A stretch of DNA of 64,000 bases, from the IMG/VR virus record IMGVR_UViG_3300037010_001702, positions 1-64,000 of that record. One strand, given 5' to 3'. Source of the stretch: a virus. Below the pieces are notes generated by a model. The model saw nothing but the letters and a program-made list of their open reading frames with translations, ran no database searches and was not told where the DNA came from. The position numbers were made by a program, and so were the translations under genes. This document shows, one piece after another, positions 1 through 9,062 of this stretch (position 1 is its first letter; each line of letters starts with the position of its first letter).

Positions 1-1291
1 TGATTGCCTGCTGTGCTAACATTGCTGGCCCACCAGCACTGCCATTAGCATTACCGCCCGCTCCAACAATGTAACCGTTGTTAGTTAGGTTAATTATATC
101 TGACCCACTCCATCCAGTGCCAGTATCAAAAGCGAAGTTAGCAATAGATGATGCGCCTACGACAACGCCTGGATTAACGTTTACATTTATAGTTGTTCCT
201 GGAGCATATGTTCCATTAATTGTCACTGCTGAACCGTACTGGCTATTAATCCTATTGTCAAATAAAACAAAATTCTGAACGTTACCAGTAATCGTAATGT
301 ACATTGCTGGTGGCGGAGGAACATATGATGCATCTAGTGTTGTGGTAGTAGATATAGATGGCACTATAAGTGCCAAACTAGAAGCTTTTAAGATAGTCAC
401 ATTTACTGTTGTTCCAGGACTAACATTGTCAACAGTGTTAGTATATTCGTCAGTGAATGTAACTCTAAAATTAAGTGTAAGCCCATTACCACCATTTACG
501 CCAGCTACATTTGACGTGGATGCTTCAATATAATAGTCATTGGCGCTATAAGCACCACCACCAGAATTTACTCCATTATAAATGGTTTGCCAAGTTCCAT
601 TTAGCTGATAGTATCCTATGCCAGTAGCATTCCCAGTAGCTCCAGATATTTTATATGAATTGTTCCCTCTGAAAGCAGCCACTACTCCATTCAATGCATT
701 TGCCCATGCTGCATCTTGAGGTGTAACACCACTAGGATGGCTTAGTGCAAAGCGAACTTCTCCACCAGTATTGAAGAAAAAACGAACCTGATCTTCATTT
801 ATGAAGGTCATGCTATATTCAGCAGATATGGAAATGTTGTTAGATGCATTACCCCAAGCATATGACCTAACAGTTGTCGTGCCTGCTACTACAGACATAT
901 TTCCTATTAAGTAATTAAATCTGTTAGCATCCAGAGCACTAAGCATAGTTACTAAGTCGTAAGAAGGATTGCCAGCAGGATATGCTTTGATGTTATTTCC
1001 GGCATTAAAATCAGTACTAGGTGGTACTGTTACAGTACTAGTTCCCTGCCAAGCAGCAAGATTAGATATAACTGTTCTTAAATCCTGCCATTCTTGGCCA
1101 ATTACACTACCTATGGTCTTAACTCCCAAATTAGGAGTAGTTTGCCCATATCCTCTATCTCCATAGCCAACACCCCACAAATAACCTGCTTTAGCAACAG
1201 CAGCTGCTGCATTTGGTGCAGCAGCTGCTGTTAGGCCTGCAAGAGCTGTATAGTCAGTGGTAGCTATATTACTGTTTTGCGAATATGTCAT
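1..1291 (-). CDS. Virion/adhesin-like protein, partial (C-terminus outside window)
   Basis: Reading the minus strand from an ATG at 1291, the frame stays open to the window edge (430 codons seen). The N-terminus is Ala-rich, and the last part visible holds a Gly-rich stretch (NNGYIVGAGGNANGS, then GGPAM) like those in phage receptor-binding tips and glycine-rich tail adhesins. It lies downstream of two fibre genes on the same strand, which supports a role at the fibre tip or as a tail-surface protein. An AAGGA stands about 13 bases before the ATG, a loose spacing. No catalytic motif is seen. The virion role is inferred from composition and neighbours; the exact family is not recognised. Confidence 0.7.
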   Translation of the reverse strand, partial: MTYSQNSNIATTDYTALAGLTAAAAPNAAAAVAKAGYLWGVGYGDRGYGQTTPNLGVKTIGSVIGQEWQDLRTVISNLAAWQGTSTVTVPPSTDFNAGNNIKAYPAGNPSYDLVTMLSALDANRFNYLIGNMSVVAGTTTVRSYAWGNASNNISISAEYSMTFINEDQVRFFFNTGGEVRFALSHPSGVTPQDAAWANALNGVVAAFRGNNSYKISGATGNATGIGYYQLNGTWQTIYNGVNSGGGAYSANDYYIEASTSNVAGVNGGNGLTLNFRVTFTDEYTNTVDNVSPGTTVNVTILKASSLALIVPSISTTTTLDASYVPPPPAMYITITGNVQNFVLFDNRINSQYGSAVTINGTYAPGTTINVNVNPGVVVGASSIANFAFDTGTGWSGSDIINLTNNGYIVGAGGNANGSAGGPAMLAQQAI

Positions 1292-1354
1292 TTTGTAAAA
1301 GAAGTCCTTAACTGGTATTATTTAGTAGTGAAGTCTATCAGATCATTTCGCTGC

Positions 1355-1388
1355 CAGGGCTGCTAGCGAATTTTCGCAAGCAGCCCTG
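1355..1388 (-). terminator. Long hairpin across the stop codon of the S74 gene
   Basis: A 9-bp perfect stem (CAGGGCTGC/GCAGCCCTG) continues, after a 2-base mismatch, into a 5-bp stem (GCGAA/TTCGC) with a TT loop. The TAG stop of the 1363-2187 gene lies inside it. No clear U-tract follows on the minus strand, so it may be an RNA-end stabiliser rather than a classical terminator. Confidence 0.5.
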
Positions 1389-2187
1389 TGATAGCTTCAA
1401 TCAGCAAAGGAGCAAGACGTTCATATTGGACTGTCTTGTAATTCTCTCCGCTAATAGATTGACTAGTAGTTCCTTCATCTCTAGAGATATCGAATGGTGC
1501 TGCTTGAACTGCTTCAGGAACAACAGCTTCAACTTCCTGAGCTGATACACCTACTTGAACACGTTCATCGGTGAAGCCATATGATTTACCAAGTGCATTT
1601 ACTGTGTAGTAGAATCCGGATAGCTTATTTACCTTATCCAATGCTCCAACTATTTCGCCAGTCCTGTCTTTAAGACGCACGTCAGAATAGAATGCTGCAA
1701 CATCGCCTGCTGCATATAACGTGCCATTGACTTGGAATGAAGAGTTATTATAGGTTTGAACTAAGCTTGCACTAGTAGAGAAAATACCAGTTGTGTATGT
1801 TTCATTGTACCAGCCAGCATTGCCAGCAGTTCTCCACCATCCATCAGTTCCATTTGTATGAGCATATGCATTTGACAAGGTATTTGCACTACCAGAAATG
1901 CTGATGTTATAAGTAGCAGCATTATCGATTACAACTTTGTTCCAAGCTGAAGCGCCATTACCATTTGTGGAACGATAGTATAAGTTGTTTGTGTAGAAAT
2001 CTGCAGATAACTGCATCGCATAATAGTTAGTGCTGTTGCTGTGGGTGGTGCTAAGTAGGTGATAATATCCGCTGGAGGTTACTGACCAACCAGTTGCTGC
2101 AGTTGCCGATATTGCTGCAGTTGAAGAAATGCCAGCCATCGCGTTATAGTGTGGTGCTTGGATTATCCCAGCTTGTTGATATGACAT
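1363..2187 (-). CDS. Short tail-fibre protein with S74 chaperone domain
   Basis: This 274-residue protein ends in a peptidase S74 / endosialidase-type intramolecular chaperone domain (about residues 168-274). Visible marks are SDVRLKDRTGEIVGALDKV, then a VGVSAQEVEAVVPEAV segment and a terminal YERLAPLLIEAITGLL helix. In this family the domain helps fibre trimers fold and is usually cut off by autoproteolysis at the Ser before D-x-R-L-K. The N-terminal part has the low-complexity, Ser/Thr/Ala/Gly-rich look of a fibre shaft or head. The gene starts two bases after the stop of the 4-kb fibre gene upstream and is probably co-transcribed with it. Fibre identity is secure; the receptor is unknown. 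Confidence 0.88.
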   Translation of the reverse strand: MSYQQAGIIQAPHYNAMAGISSTAAISATAATGWSVTSSGYYHLLSTTHSNSTNYYAMQLSADFYTNNLYYRSTNGNGASAWNKVVIDNAATYNISISGSANTLSNAYAHTNGTDGWWRTAGNAGWYNETYTTGIFSTSASLVQTYNNSSFQVNGTLYAAGDVAAFYSDVRLKDRTGEIVGALDKVNKLSGFYYTVNALGKSYGFTDERVQVGVSAQEVEAVVPEAVQAAPFDISRDEGTTSQSISGENYKTVQYERLAPLLIEAITGLLAKIR

Positions 2188-2188
2188 T

Positions 2189-5100
2189 TTACTTCTTGCT
2201 CAATTCATTTTCAAGGAGTGCAACTCTAGCATCCAGTGCCTTTATAGCTTCAATAAGAACAGGGACTATTTTAGAGTAGTCAACTGTCTTGTAAACATCG
2301 CCATCAATTTGAACAGAGTCAGTTACTATTTCTGGCATTACAGCTTCGACTTGGTCTGCAAGAATACCATAGTCATGTTTACCAGCCTTGAATGAAGTGT
2401 GGGCAATTCCCGACTTCCAGTCAAATGTACCACCGTCAAGCTGTTTAAGAATACTAATTGGGTTAGCAATAACTTTGAAGTTTTCCTTAAGGCGTGGGTC
2501 AGAGTAAGCAGTTACATTACCGCCAGCCACCATATTACCAGATGGATCTGAGTACCAAGACCATGCTGCGCGATTCCACCCGCCTAGACCAAAATAGCCA
2601 TCAGCTCTAATACCCATCTTAACAGCGTAAGCATCATTCCAGAAAGTCATACCAGCAAGATTTGAATCACCTGTACCACTAGCCCTGACAATCACTGAAC
2701 CTCTAGTAGCACCACCATCTTGAGACATTGCCATGCTAGTTGTTACACCAAACATAGGATTTGTCTGTTGTGTTGCTGAGAAGTAGGTAGCATTTCCTAC
2801 CGTCAAGTTATTAGCAGTACCAGTTGCGTTGGTAAGAACAACAGCTGAAGGCGTGCCAAGGTTTGGGGTTACAAGCGTTGGAGATGTAGATAGAACAACA
2901 GCTCCGGTACCAGTTGAAGAACCAAATCCTGCAGACCATGTACCACTCGTAATTGTTCCTAGCGTTGTAATTTGGGATTGATTTGCAAGAACGCTAATAG
3001 TGTTACCAGAGATACCAACACCGGTTCCAGCTGAAAGAACAGCAGCGCTGAACTGTGCCCACGTAACAGGAGATGTATCTACCGTAGTTACTGTTGATGT
3101 AACTATCCAGCCTGTATTTGACTGAGATGTTCCGCTTGTTACAAGAACAGCAGCACCATTGAACTCATTAATTGGTGTTGATGCATCCATATCAGCTGCC
3201 CGAGACCAAGCTGAAGTGCTTACAACGTAGATACCATTTTCAGAAGATGTAGTTTGGTTCTTTACGAGAACTCTTGTGCCAACTGTAACCGCGATGCCAT
3301 CAATAGTTTGCGTTCCACTACGTGTGATGTTAGTGGTAGTAGCAACTAAGACCGTGTTCTTCCAGGTCAATCCTGCGGCTACAGCGTCAACGTAGTTCTT
3401 ATTAGCTACTTGTGTTCCCAATGTAGGAGTGTCGGCTACTGTAATGCTTTGACCGGTAGGAATGGTAATTGAACCAGTCATTACCCCGCCACTCAGCGAC
3501 AGCTTAGACGTGTCACTAGGGTGAACGTGATCAGCGCGAGCAACTTCAAAATCATAACCAACAGCAGCAGTTCCATCCATTAGTGGGACAGTGCTTGAAA
3601 GTCCTGTAATCGAGTTGAATGAAACACCCGTAGCAATGCCAATGCTTGGCGCTACAAGAAGAGGACCATTGTTGAATACAAGTTGACCAGTTCCAGTCTC
3701 ATCAGAGATAACACCGGCGAGTTGCGCTGAAGTTGTAGATGCAAACTGCGCTAGAGGACCACTTGTTACTGCGGTGGCTGGATCGCTGGGGTGAACGTGA
3801 TCTTGTCTAGCGACAAGAGTGGATGTTCCAACAGTAGCTGCACCAGGGACCAGCGGTGTTGCAACTGCAAGGCCAGTAATAGAGTTGAATGAGGTACCAG
3901 TAGCAACGCCGATATTAGGAGTTACAAGGATTGCTCCAGCTATTGTTGGTGAAGTGTCCATTACAAACTTGGAACCAGTACCAGTTTGAGATGCTACAGA
4001 CGTAGCGTTTCCAACAGAGGTAATTGGACCGGTTAGGTTTGCATTAGTCGTGACTGTAGAAGCATTACCAGTTAAGTTACCGGTGAATGTAGTCGCGTAA
4101 ACATTCTGCCAAACAGCAGAAGGCGTACCAATCGTGTAGCTGTTGGTAGCAGATGGAACCATTGATCCACCAATGCTACCACCGCTTGAGCTAGCTGGTG
4201 TATATCCAAGCGCTGTGATAATATCGGCTGAAGAAATAGTAGTTCCGATAGTAATACGGCCCTTTGCATCAACAGTAACTTTCGTATATGTTCCTGCCGT
4301 AACACCAGTGTTACCGAGAGTTGCAGTAAGAATAACGTCAGACGTACCATCAATGTTTGGAGTTGATCCAAGAAGATCACCAGAAAGATTTATCTTTCTA
4401 GCATTCTTCCAGCTGGTGGCGGTGCTTGCATTACCGATAAGATCAGCAGTAACAATACCAGCAGCGAAACTTCCAGCTGCATCTCTAGCAACCAATGTTG
4501 ATCCCACGTTCGCAGCTGTCGCATTAGAGGTAATGGTTGGATTGCCAGAAACACCATCAGGGTTAGTAATTGAAATACCAAGACCGCTTACGGCTAGACT
4601 TATCGTGTTAAAGCTGTTAGTGCCAATATTAGCAAGTAAACCAGTAGAGCTTACACTTGAAATACTTGTTAGATTTCCATTTAACGGTTGAGCATCGGTG
4701 ATTCCGTAACCATTAAGAGTTGTTGGCTTACCATCTATAGATGTCCACGCAAGAGTTGAAGTACCTGCAGTGACGCGACCGTATGTATCAACCGTAATGC
4801 CTGCATAATTTCCAGCAGCAACTCCAGTAGTTGCAAGGTCAATGTTGTCAGCATTAACTACGATGCGGGAGGTTGAAGCTGTGCCAATGTCAAACGTGTG
4901 ACCAGTAAGAGTAAGACCAGCTCCTGCAGTGAAGTCACCTGGACGGCTAAAGACCGTGAAAATAAGTGCGGTAACATCAACGGTGATAGTGCCAGTGGTT
5001 GTTAAAACCCATGAGCTGTTACCAGAAGATGTACCAACAGCAACGTAGATAAGCGCGCCAGTTTTAATCTCAACTACTGGCTGATTGTTAGAATCAAGGT

Positions 5101-6247
5101 TGTCAAAGTCAGTGGCTCTAGCCCAAGCGTCACTTGCTGCAGTGTAAATACCATTTGCAGCTGCATTAGATTGGTCCTTTACAAGAACTCTATCACCTGC
5201 AGTCAAGACGATGTCATCTATAGTTTGAAGACCGCTTAGGACGATAGGTCCAGTTGTTGCAACTCTAACGGATTTCTGAAGTGAAAGACCAGCAGCAACG
5301 TTATCAACGTAAAGCTTAGTAGCAAGGTGAGATGCGATTGTTGGAGGAGAACCAGTGACTGGATTGTTAAATGTCCAATTGCCTGTGATCGTTTCATTAC
5401 CCGCGACACGAGCTAAAACAGTGCCGTCAAGAATTTGATTTTCAGATATAGCGAGAGATGCTTGGTACTGAGTAACAGAATCAACTGAAATTCTAGCACT
5501 AGAAACAGAACCGCTTATCATTTGAGAAGCATCTATTCCAATAGGAACATTTACTGCATGAGTAACTCTACCCTTCACATCTATGTCGAGCTGTGGAACC
5601 GAAGAAGCTATTCCATAGGATGCGGCAGTAACACCAGAGTTAGCTAGTGTCAAGGCGATAGAAGTGGTTCCAAAACCAGTTGCATCGCCAGAAACGGCTA
5701 TCTGTTGGTTCTGGGTAATATAAGTAGTGGTATCCAGCGCCCACGAATTTACTCCTATCTTCTTCAAAAAGCCAGCTGTATCGCTAATAGCAGCAATAGC
5801 CGTAAGATCAGCATCAAGTGGCTGTGCATCAGTTATGTTGTAGCCACCAAGGGTAGTTGGAGTAGAACCACCTATAACTCTGCCAAGTGAATCGACCTTT
5901 ACTTTCGTGTAGAATGTACCTTGCACCGGATCAATTGCTGGCGTAAATGCAGCAAGTCCGGACACTGGGTCAATAGGTGATACTGGAGGAAGGATGTTGC
6001 GAATTTCTTCAGGCGTAATGCTGTTCTGGTTAAGCTGTAATGTCCAGTTAGTTGGATTATAGATGTTTCCGGTGTCTGCTCCATTATAGGAGTAGACACC
6101 ATTAAGTGCAGGGTTTGGGTTGCCGATAAGGTTGAAGAGCTCACCCTTAACTGGAACGTGCGGGGCAGATGGAAAAGCACTGCCACTCGCTACAATCAGA
6201 GTGGAAATCTCTGAACCTTCTACCAAATTGATGCCGGAAAATTGCAT
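2189..6247 (-). CDS. Large tail-fibre protein with S74 chaperone domain
   Basis: This 1352-residue fibre protein has shaft repeats such as GGYNITDAQPL and NGYGITDAQPL. It carries two copies of a module of about 120 residues with the signature YVD..AAGL..K, then GDRVLVK(D/N)Q and NGIY (nucleotides about 4950-5330 and 3040-3415). Two further copies lie in the plus-strand fibres at 54 and 57 kb. The C-terminus has a second S74 chaperone (AYSDPRLKENFKVIANP, then a YSKIVPVLIEAIKALDARV helix). A late-type octamer CATAAATA (minus strand, 6271-6278) and an AGGAG ribosome site precede the ATG. The 1363-2187 gene follows directly. It is probably a main long or side tail fibre. Confidence 0.92.
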   Translation of the reverse strand: MQFSGINLVEGSEISTLIVASGSAFPSAPHVPVKGELFNLIGNPNPALNGVYSYNGADTGNIYNPTNWTLQLNQNSITPEEIRNILPPVSPIDPVSGLAAFTPAIDPVQGTFYTKVKVDSLGRVIGGSTPTTLGGYNITDAQPLDADLTAIAAISDTAGFLKKIGVNSWALDTTTYITQNQQIAVSGDATGFGTTSIALTLANSGVTAASYGIASSVPQLDIDVKGRVTHAVNVPIGIDASQMISGSVSSARISVDSVTQYQASLAISENQILDGTVLARVAGNETITGNWTFNNPVTGSPPTIASHLATKLYVDNVAAGLSLQKSVRVATTGPIVLSGLQTIDDIVLTAGDRVLVKDQSNAAANGIYTAASDAWARATDFDNLDSNNQPVVEIKTGALIYVAVGTSSGNSSWVLTTTGTITVDVTALIFTVFSRPGDFTAGAGLTLTGHTFDIGTASTSRIVVNADNIDLATTGVAAGNYAGITVDTYGRVTAGTSTLAWTSIDGKPTTLNGYGITDAQPLNGNLTSISSVSSTGLLANIGTNSFNTISLAVSGLGISITNPDGVSGNPTITSNATAANVGSTLVARDAAGSFAAGIVTADLIGNASTATSWKNARKINLSGDLLGSTPNIDGTSDVILTATLGNTGVTAGTYTKVTVDAKGRITIGTTISSADIITALGYTPASSSGGSIGGSMVPSATNSYTIGTPSAVWQNVYATTFTGNLTGNASTVTTNANLTGPITSVGNATSVASQTGTGSKFVMDTSPTIAGAILVTPNIGVATGTSFNSITGLAVATPLVPGAATVGTSTLVARQDHVHPSDPATAVTSGPLAQFASTTSAQLAGVISDETGTGQLVFNNGPLLVAPSIGIATGVSFNSITGLSSTVPLMDGTAAVGYDFEVARADHVHPSDTSKLSLSGGVMTGSITIPTGQSITVADTPTLGTQVANKNYVDAVAAGLTWKNTVLVATTTNITRSGTQTIDGIAVTVGTRVLVKNQTTSSENGIYVVSTSAWSRAADMDASTPINEFNGAAVLVTSGTSQSNTGWIVTSTVTTVDTSPVTWAQFSAAVLSAGTGVGISGNTISVLANQSQITTLGTITSGTWSAGFGSSTGTGAVVLSTSPTLVTPNLGTPSAVVLTNATGTANNLTVGNATYFSATQQTNPMFGVTTSMAMSQDGGATRGSVIVRASGTGDSNLAGMTFWNDAYAVKMGIRADGYFGLGGWNRAAWSWYSDPSGNMVAGGNVTAYSDPRLKENFKVIANPISILKQLDGGTFDWKSGIAHTSFKAGKHDYGILADQVEAVMPEIVTDSVQIDGDVYKTVDYSKIVPVLIEAIKALDARVALLENELSKK

Positions 6248-6270
6248 GTCATTAATCTCCTAAGTCATTA

Positions 6271-6278
6271 TATTTATG
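6271..6278 (-). promoter_or_regulatory. Late-type promoter octamer CATAAATA for the fibre gene
   Basis: CATAAATA reads on the minus strand 24 bases before the ATG of the large fibre gene. T4 late promoters consist of a TATAAATA -10 element without a -35. The position ahead of a structural gene supports the call. Confidence 0.6.
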
Positions 6279-6314
6279 AAAACGTGCTACGATTGACATA
6301 TCTTACTCATCCCC

Positions 6315-6322
6315 AATAAATA
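6315..6322 (+). promoter_or_regulatory. Late-type promoter octamer AATAAATA for the nucleotidyltransferase
   Basis: AATAAATA lies 26 bases before the GTG start at 6348 and back to back with the minus-strand octamer at 6271-6278, making a divergent late promoter pair. Late timing agrees with the capsid-targeting-like start of the protein. Confidence 0.5.
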
Positions 6323-6347
6323 TTGGAATTATTCAAAGGATTTTCTC

Positions 6348-7229
6348 GTGATCTCTTTCAAACAGTTTCTAATGGAGGGCGGCAAAGCAACTGCTAAGTT
6401 TGATGTGCAGCGAGCAGAGCAAGCTGATGTAAAGGCAGCTTTAGAATTTGTATCTAAAGTGCTTGGAATTCCATTTGACACGCTCAAAAATGATCTTCTA
6501 GGTTCAACAGAGCTTACTCTTCTAGGTAAAAAGAAAGACAGCGGAGATGTAGACATCGCTATGTCACTTAAGGATTCTGACGTCAACAAAATAAATGACG
6601 AGATGCTTAAGGCAACTGGTGGAGAGGGTGACTACAATGCTGGAACAAAGGTGGGTTCCTACGCAGTTCCAGTTAACGGAAAGAAGATTCAGGTCGACCT
6701 TATGTACGTGAACAATAAGGACTGGGCTAAGTTTGCGTATCACTCTGCAATTGGAAGAGGTTCAGTCTATCCAGGTTCCGTTCGCAATATCATCATGCTT
6801 ACGGCTCTTGCACATACACAAGAGCCTGGTAAAGATTTTGTTATGCGTGATGAAGATGGTAAAGCAATCATCAGAGCATCTAAGTCTGTCAAGCTAGACT
6901 CTGGAATGGAACGTCTATTCAAGATGGCTAAAGTCAATGCTAAGACGGGAAAATACAACAAGACCATTGAAACTGTAGCTCCTGAAGAAATAGAAGCTCA
7001 CCTTAAGTCACTTGGTAAGGATGTAAAGTTCTCCAAGGATAAGGATCACACTGATGTTCCAGATGAAGTGGCAGCATTTATCTTTGGCAAGAGTGTCAAA
7101 GCTGCTGATGTTATGACAGCAGAGAATGTTATCAAGCATATCAAGAAGCTTAAGAATTCTACTGAAATTATAGAAGCTGCACGTAAAGAGCTTGAACGTC
7201 TGAAGCTACCTATCCCGAAAGAACTATGA
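6348..7229 (+). CDS. Pol-beta-fold nucleotidyltransferase with capsid-targeting-like N-terminus
   Basis: This 293-residue protein starts at GTG with an AAAGGA ribosome site 8 bases upstream. It has the minimal nucleotidyltransferase signature: G52-S53, D67-V-D69 and a third acidic residue D117 (IQVDLMY). Proteins of this superfamily transfer NMP to proteins, RNA or small molecules. The first residues, MISFKQFLME followed by GG, resemble the capsid-targeting peptides of T4 internal proteins, whose prohead-protease site is (L/I)xE before A or G. I infer that it is packed into the head and injected. The substrate is unknown. A second enzyme with the same start and the same catalytic layout lies at 24899. 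It overlaps a short duplicated sequence with the next gene. Confidence 0.75.
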   Translation: MISFKQFLMEGGKATAKFDVQRAEQADVKAALEFVSKVLGIPFDTLKNDLLGSTELTLLGKKKDSGDVDIAMSLKDSDVNKINDEMLKATGGEGDYNAGTKVGSYAVPVNGKKIQVDLMYVNNKDWAKFAYHSAIGRGSVYPGSVRNIIMLTALAHTQEPGKDFVMRDEDGKAIIRASKSVKLDSGMERLFKMAKVNAKTGKYNKTIETVAPEEIEAHLKSLGKDVKFSKDKDHTDVPDEVAAFIFGKSVKAADVMTAENVIKHIKKLKNSTEIIEAARKELERLKLPIPKEL

Positions 7230-7259
7230 AAGTCAAAGAACTATGAAAGTCAAAGAACT
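7226..7259 (+). repeat. 17-bp perfect tandem duplication at a gene start
   Basis: ATGAAAGTCAAAGAACT occurs twice, head to tail (7226-7242 and 7243-7259). The first copy encodes M-K-V-K-E-L and then a stop, and overlaps the TGA of the upstream gene. The second copy is the start of the 7243 gene. Seventeen bases is not a multiple of three, so only the second ATG leads into the long frame. Confidence 0.95.
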
Positions 7260-8253
7260 ATTTGAAGCAGTGAAGCGAAAGCCAGGTGATACGTATTCTG
7301 ATGATGAGCTGAAGGCCCAACAGGATGAAAGACTTAAAAGGAAAACCGCGGCCCAAAGCCAACTTATAAATTTGCTAAAAACAAAATGTAAAAAGAACTT
7401 TACTGCCTTGGTAAATGGTACGTCATCAATTCTGTATAGATCAACTAACATGCCAAATTATGTGAAGCTTGGTGATTATGTGTTTGCAGATATTACAGGA
7501 AGAACTGAACCACGCCGTTCAAAGACTGGTAGTAATCTATTCATGAACTATGCATCACAATCTCACGATTGGGCTGGATATCCTAAAAGAGAAATTTCAA
7601 ATTCAGCTACTCCAGATTATTCTGCTGCTAAACAGTTTGGCGGGGTGTGTTGGCTGATTATTCCTTACGATGACGTAGGACCATTTGCCAGATGTAAGGG
7701 CGATTTCAATTACATAGATTTAGGTGATGGAACAGAAGGTATGATAGACCGGCTTAGCATAATTGATAATGTGATCCTCACAGCCCAAAATGTGCTAAAA
7801 TCTAAGTCGAAAGAGCTAAGAGCATTAGGGCCTAAAATTTTTAGTCTTGTAGATTCTCGTATTCTTAAATTTGTTCCAGAACGCCACCGATACTCAATTG
7901 AAGAAATAGAGCAGTTATCAGATACCATTGAAAAACTGATATATGAATTTGACGAAATAGGTTCACAGACTTATAAAGATGTTCGTAACATTGTTAGCTT
8001 GAAAGAAGCGCTAGATTATTTCGAAGATGAATTTAACACACGTTCATTGGACGAGTGGCTATCAGAACATATTGCCCCTAAAGCGTTAGGAATAAAATTA
8101 TTCGATTCATATCCTGGGATGAAAATTCCTAAAAATTCTGAAGTCTGGTTTGAAGGTAGCTATGTTGCAATTGCAGCAGACCCTGGCGGATATGAGGAGA
8201 CTGATAAACTTGTATCCTCTGAATGGTTTAAGGGGATAGCAAAACAGGTCTAA
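7243..8253 (+). CDS. Putative ADP-ribosyltransferase with capsid-targeting-like N-terminus
   Basis: This 336-residue protein shows an R-S-E-like arrangement typical of ADP-ribosyltransferases: R66 in ILYRST, an S-T-S-like strand at 119-123 (SNSAT, followed by AAKQFGG), and acidic residues E300 and E304 in SEVWFEGSYVAI. The strand after SNSAT continues to WLIIPYDDVG, as in phage ART-like folds. The final motif is E-x3-E rather than the usual E-x-E, so the assignment is tentative. The start MKVKELFE then A fits the capsid-targeting pattern with an LxE-type protease site. T4 Alt is a head-packaged ADP-ribosyltransferase, so an injected ART would be consistent. The start codon lies in the second copy of the 17-bp duplication. 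Confidence 0.5.
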   Translation: MKVKELFEAVKRKPGDTYSDDELKAQQDERLKRKTAAQSQLINLLKTKCKKNFTALVNGTSSILYRSTNMPNYVKLGDYVFADITGRTEPRRSKTGSNLFMNYASQSHDWAGYPKREISNSATPDYSAAKQFGGVCWLIIPYDDVGPFARCKGDFNYIDLGDGTEGMIDRLSIIDNVILTAQNVLKSKSKELRALGPKIFSLVDSRILKFVPERHRYSIEEIEQLSDTIEKLIYEFDEIGSQTYKDVRNIVSLKEALDYFEDEFNTRSLDEWLSEHIAPKALGIKLFDSYPGMKIPKNSEVWFEGSYVAIAADPGGYEETDKLVSSEWFKGIAKQV

Positions 8254-8310
8254 GATTTCTTGTTATTGAAGCCGTGATAAAATATACATTACAGCTTACA
8301 AGGAGCCTAC

Positions 8311-9060
8311 ATGACATTAACAACATCAGACATTCGCGACCTGTTTAAGGCTCGCTTAGCAGCAAAGCAATTCACGTCAATCAACCGTGAAGCTTCAATG
8401 ACCAACCTGGTTGGCAACACAACCATTGAAATTGTGGGCGCATCTTTTATTGCTGATGAAGATGCTATCTTCGGCGAAGTCAATTGGGATTACGTTGAAC
8501 GCGAAGAAGCTTGGTATAACTCTTTATCCTGTAATGTAAATGATTTTCCTGGCGGTGCCCCCGCCATCTGGAAAGCGGTTGCAGATAAGGACGGCTTTAT
8601 TAACAGCAATTATGGTGCTATTCTTTTTTCTGATTGGAACGGTAATCAATATGAAAACTGTGTAGCAGAACTAAAGTCTAATCCTGGCTCGCGAAGAGCT
8701 ACGGCGATTTACAATCGACCGTCAATGTGGAAAGATTACAATCTAAATGGGCGTAGTGATTTTCTATGCACTAATGCCGTCGGCTATCTTATTAGACAAG
8801 ATGAGCTTCACGCAGTTGTTCAAATGCGCAGTAATGATGCCTGGGCCGGGTATCGAAATGATAGAGCATGGCAGCAGCATATTTTAGAAAAGATGGCCGC
8901 AGAACTCTCTGTTGAGCCTGGTAATCTTTATTGGAATGTAACCTCACTCCATGTTTATGCACGGAATTATTATCTTGTAGATCACTATTCTAAAACTGGT
9001 AAATACCATATTTCTAAAGAAAAATACAAAGAACTTTATCCAGAGTCTGAATATATCTAA
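8311..9060 (+). CDS. 42: dCMP hydroxymethylase (T4 gp42-like)
   Basis: This 249-residue protein matches T4 gp42 along most of its length: IEIVGASFIADE, INSNYG, SRRATAIYNRPSMW, the catalytic Cys in SDFLCTNAVGYLIR (C153), QMRSNDAWAGYRND and WNVTSLHVYARNYYLVDH. The enzyme uses methylene-tetrahydrofolate and water to turn dCMP into 5-hydroxymethyl-dCMP. It belongs to the thymidylate synthase superfamily. With the beta-glucosyltransferase at 14439, it shows that the phage replaces cytosine with 5-hydroxymethylcytosine and then glycosylates it. An AAGGAG ribosome site lies 6 bases before the ATG, and AT-rich promoter-like sequence precedes it. Confidence 0.95.
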   Translation: MTLTTSDIRDLFKARLAAKQFTSINREASMTNLVGNTTIEIVGASFIADEDAIFGEVNWDYVEREEAWYNSLSCNVNDFPGGAPAIWKAVADKDGFINSNYGAILFSDWNGNQYENCVAELKSNPGSRRATAIYNRPSMWKDYNLNGRSDFLCTNAVGYLIRQDELHAVVQMRSNDAWAGYRNDRAWQQHILEKMAAELSVEPGNLYWNVTSLHVYARNYYLVDHYSKTGKYHISKEKYKELYPESEYI

Positions 9061-9062
9061 TC

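Noticed and set aside
4143-4691. 182-residue plus-strand frame opposite the large fibre gene
   Set aside because: It is a shadow of the low-complexity Thr/Val-rich fibre gene on the minus strand; similar shadows occur at 56524, 57469, 57820 and others.
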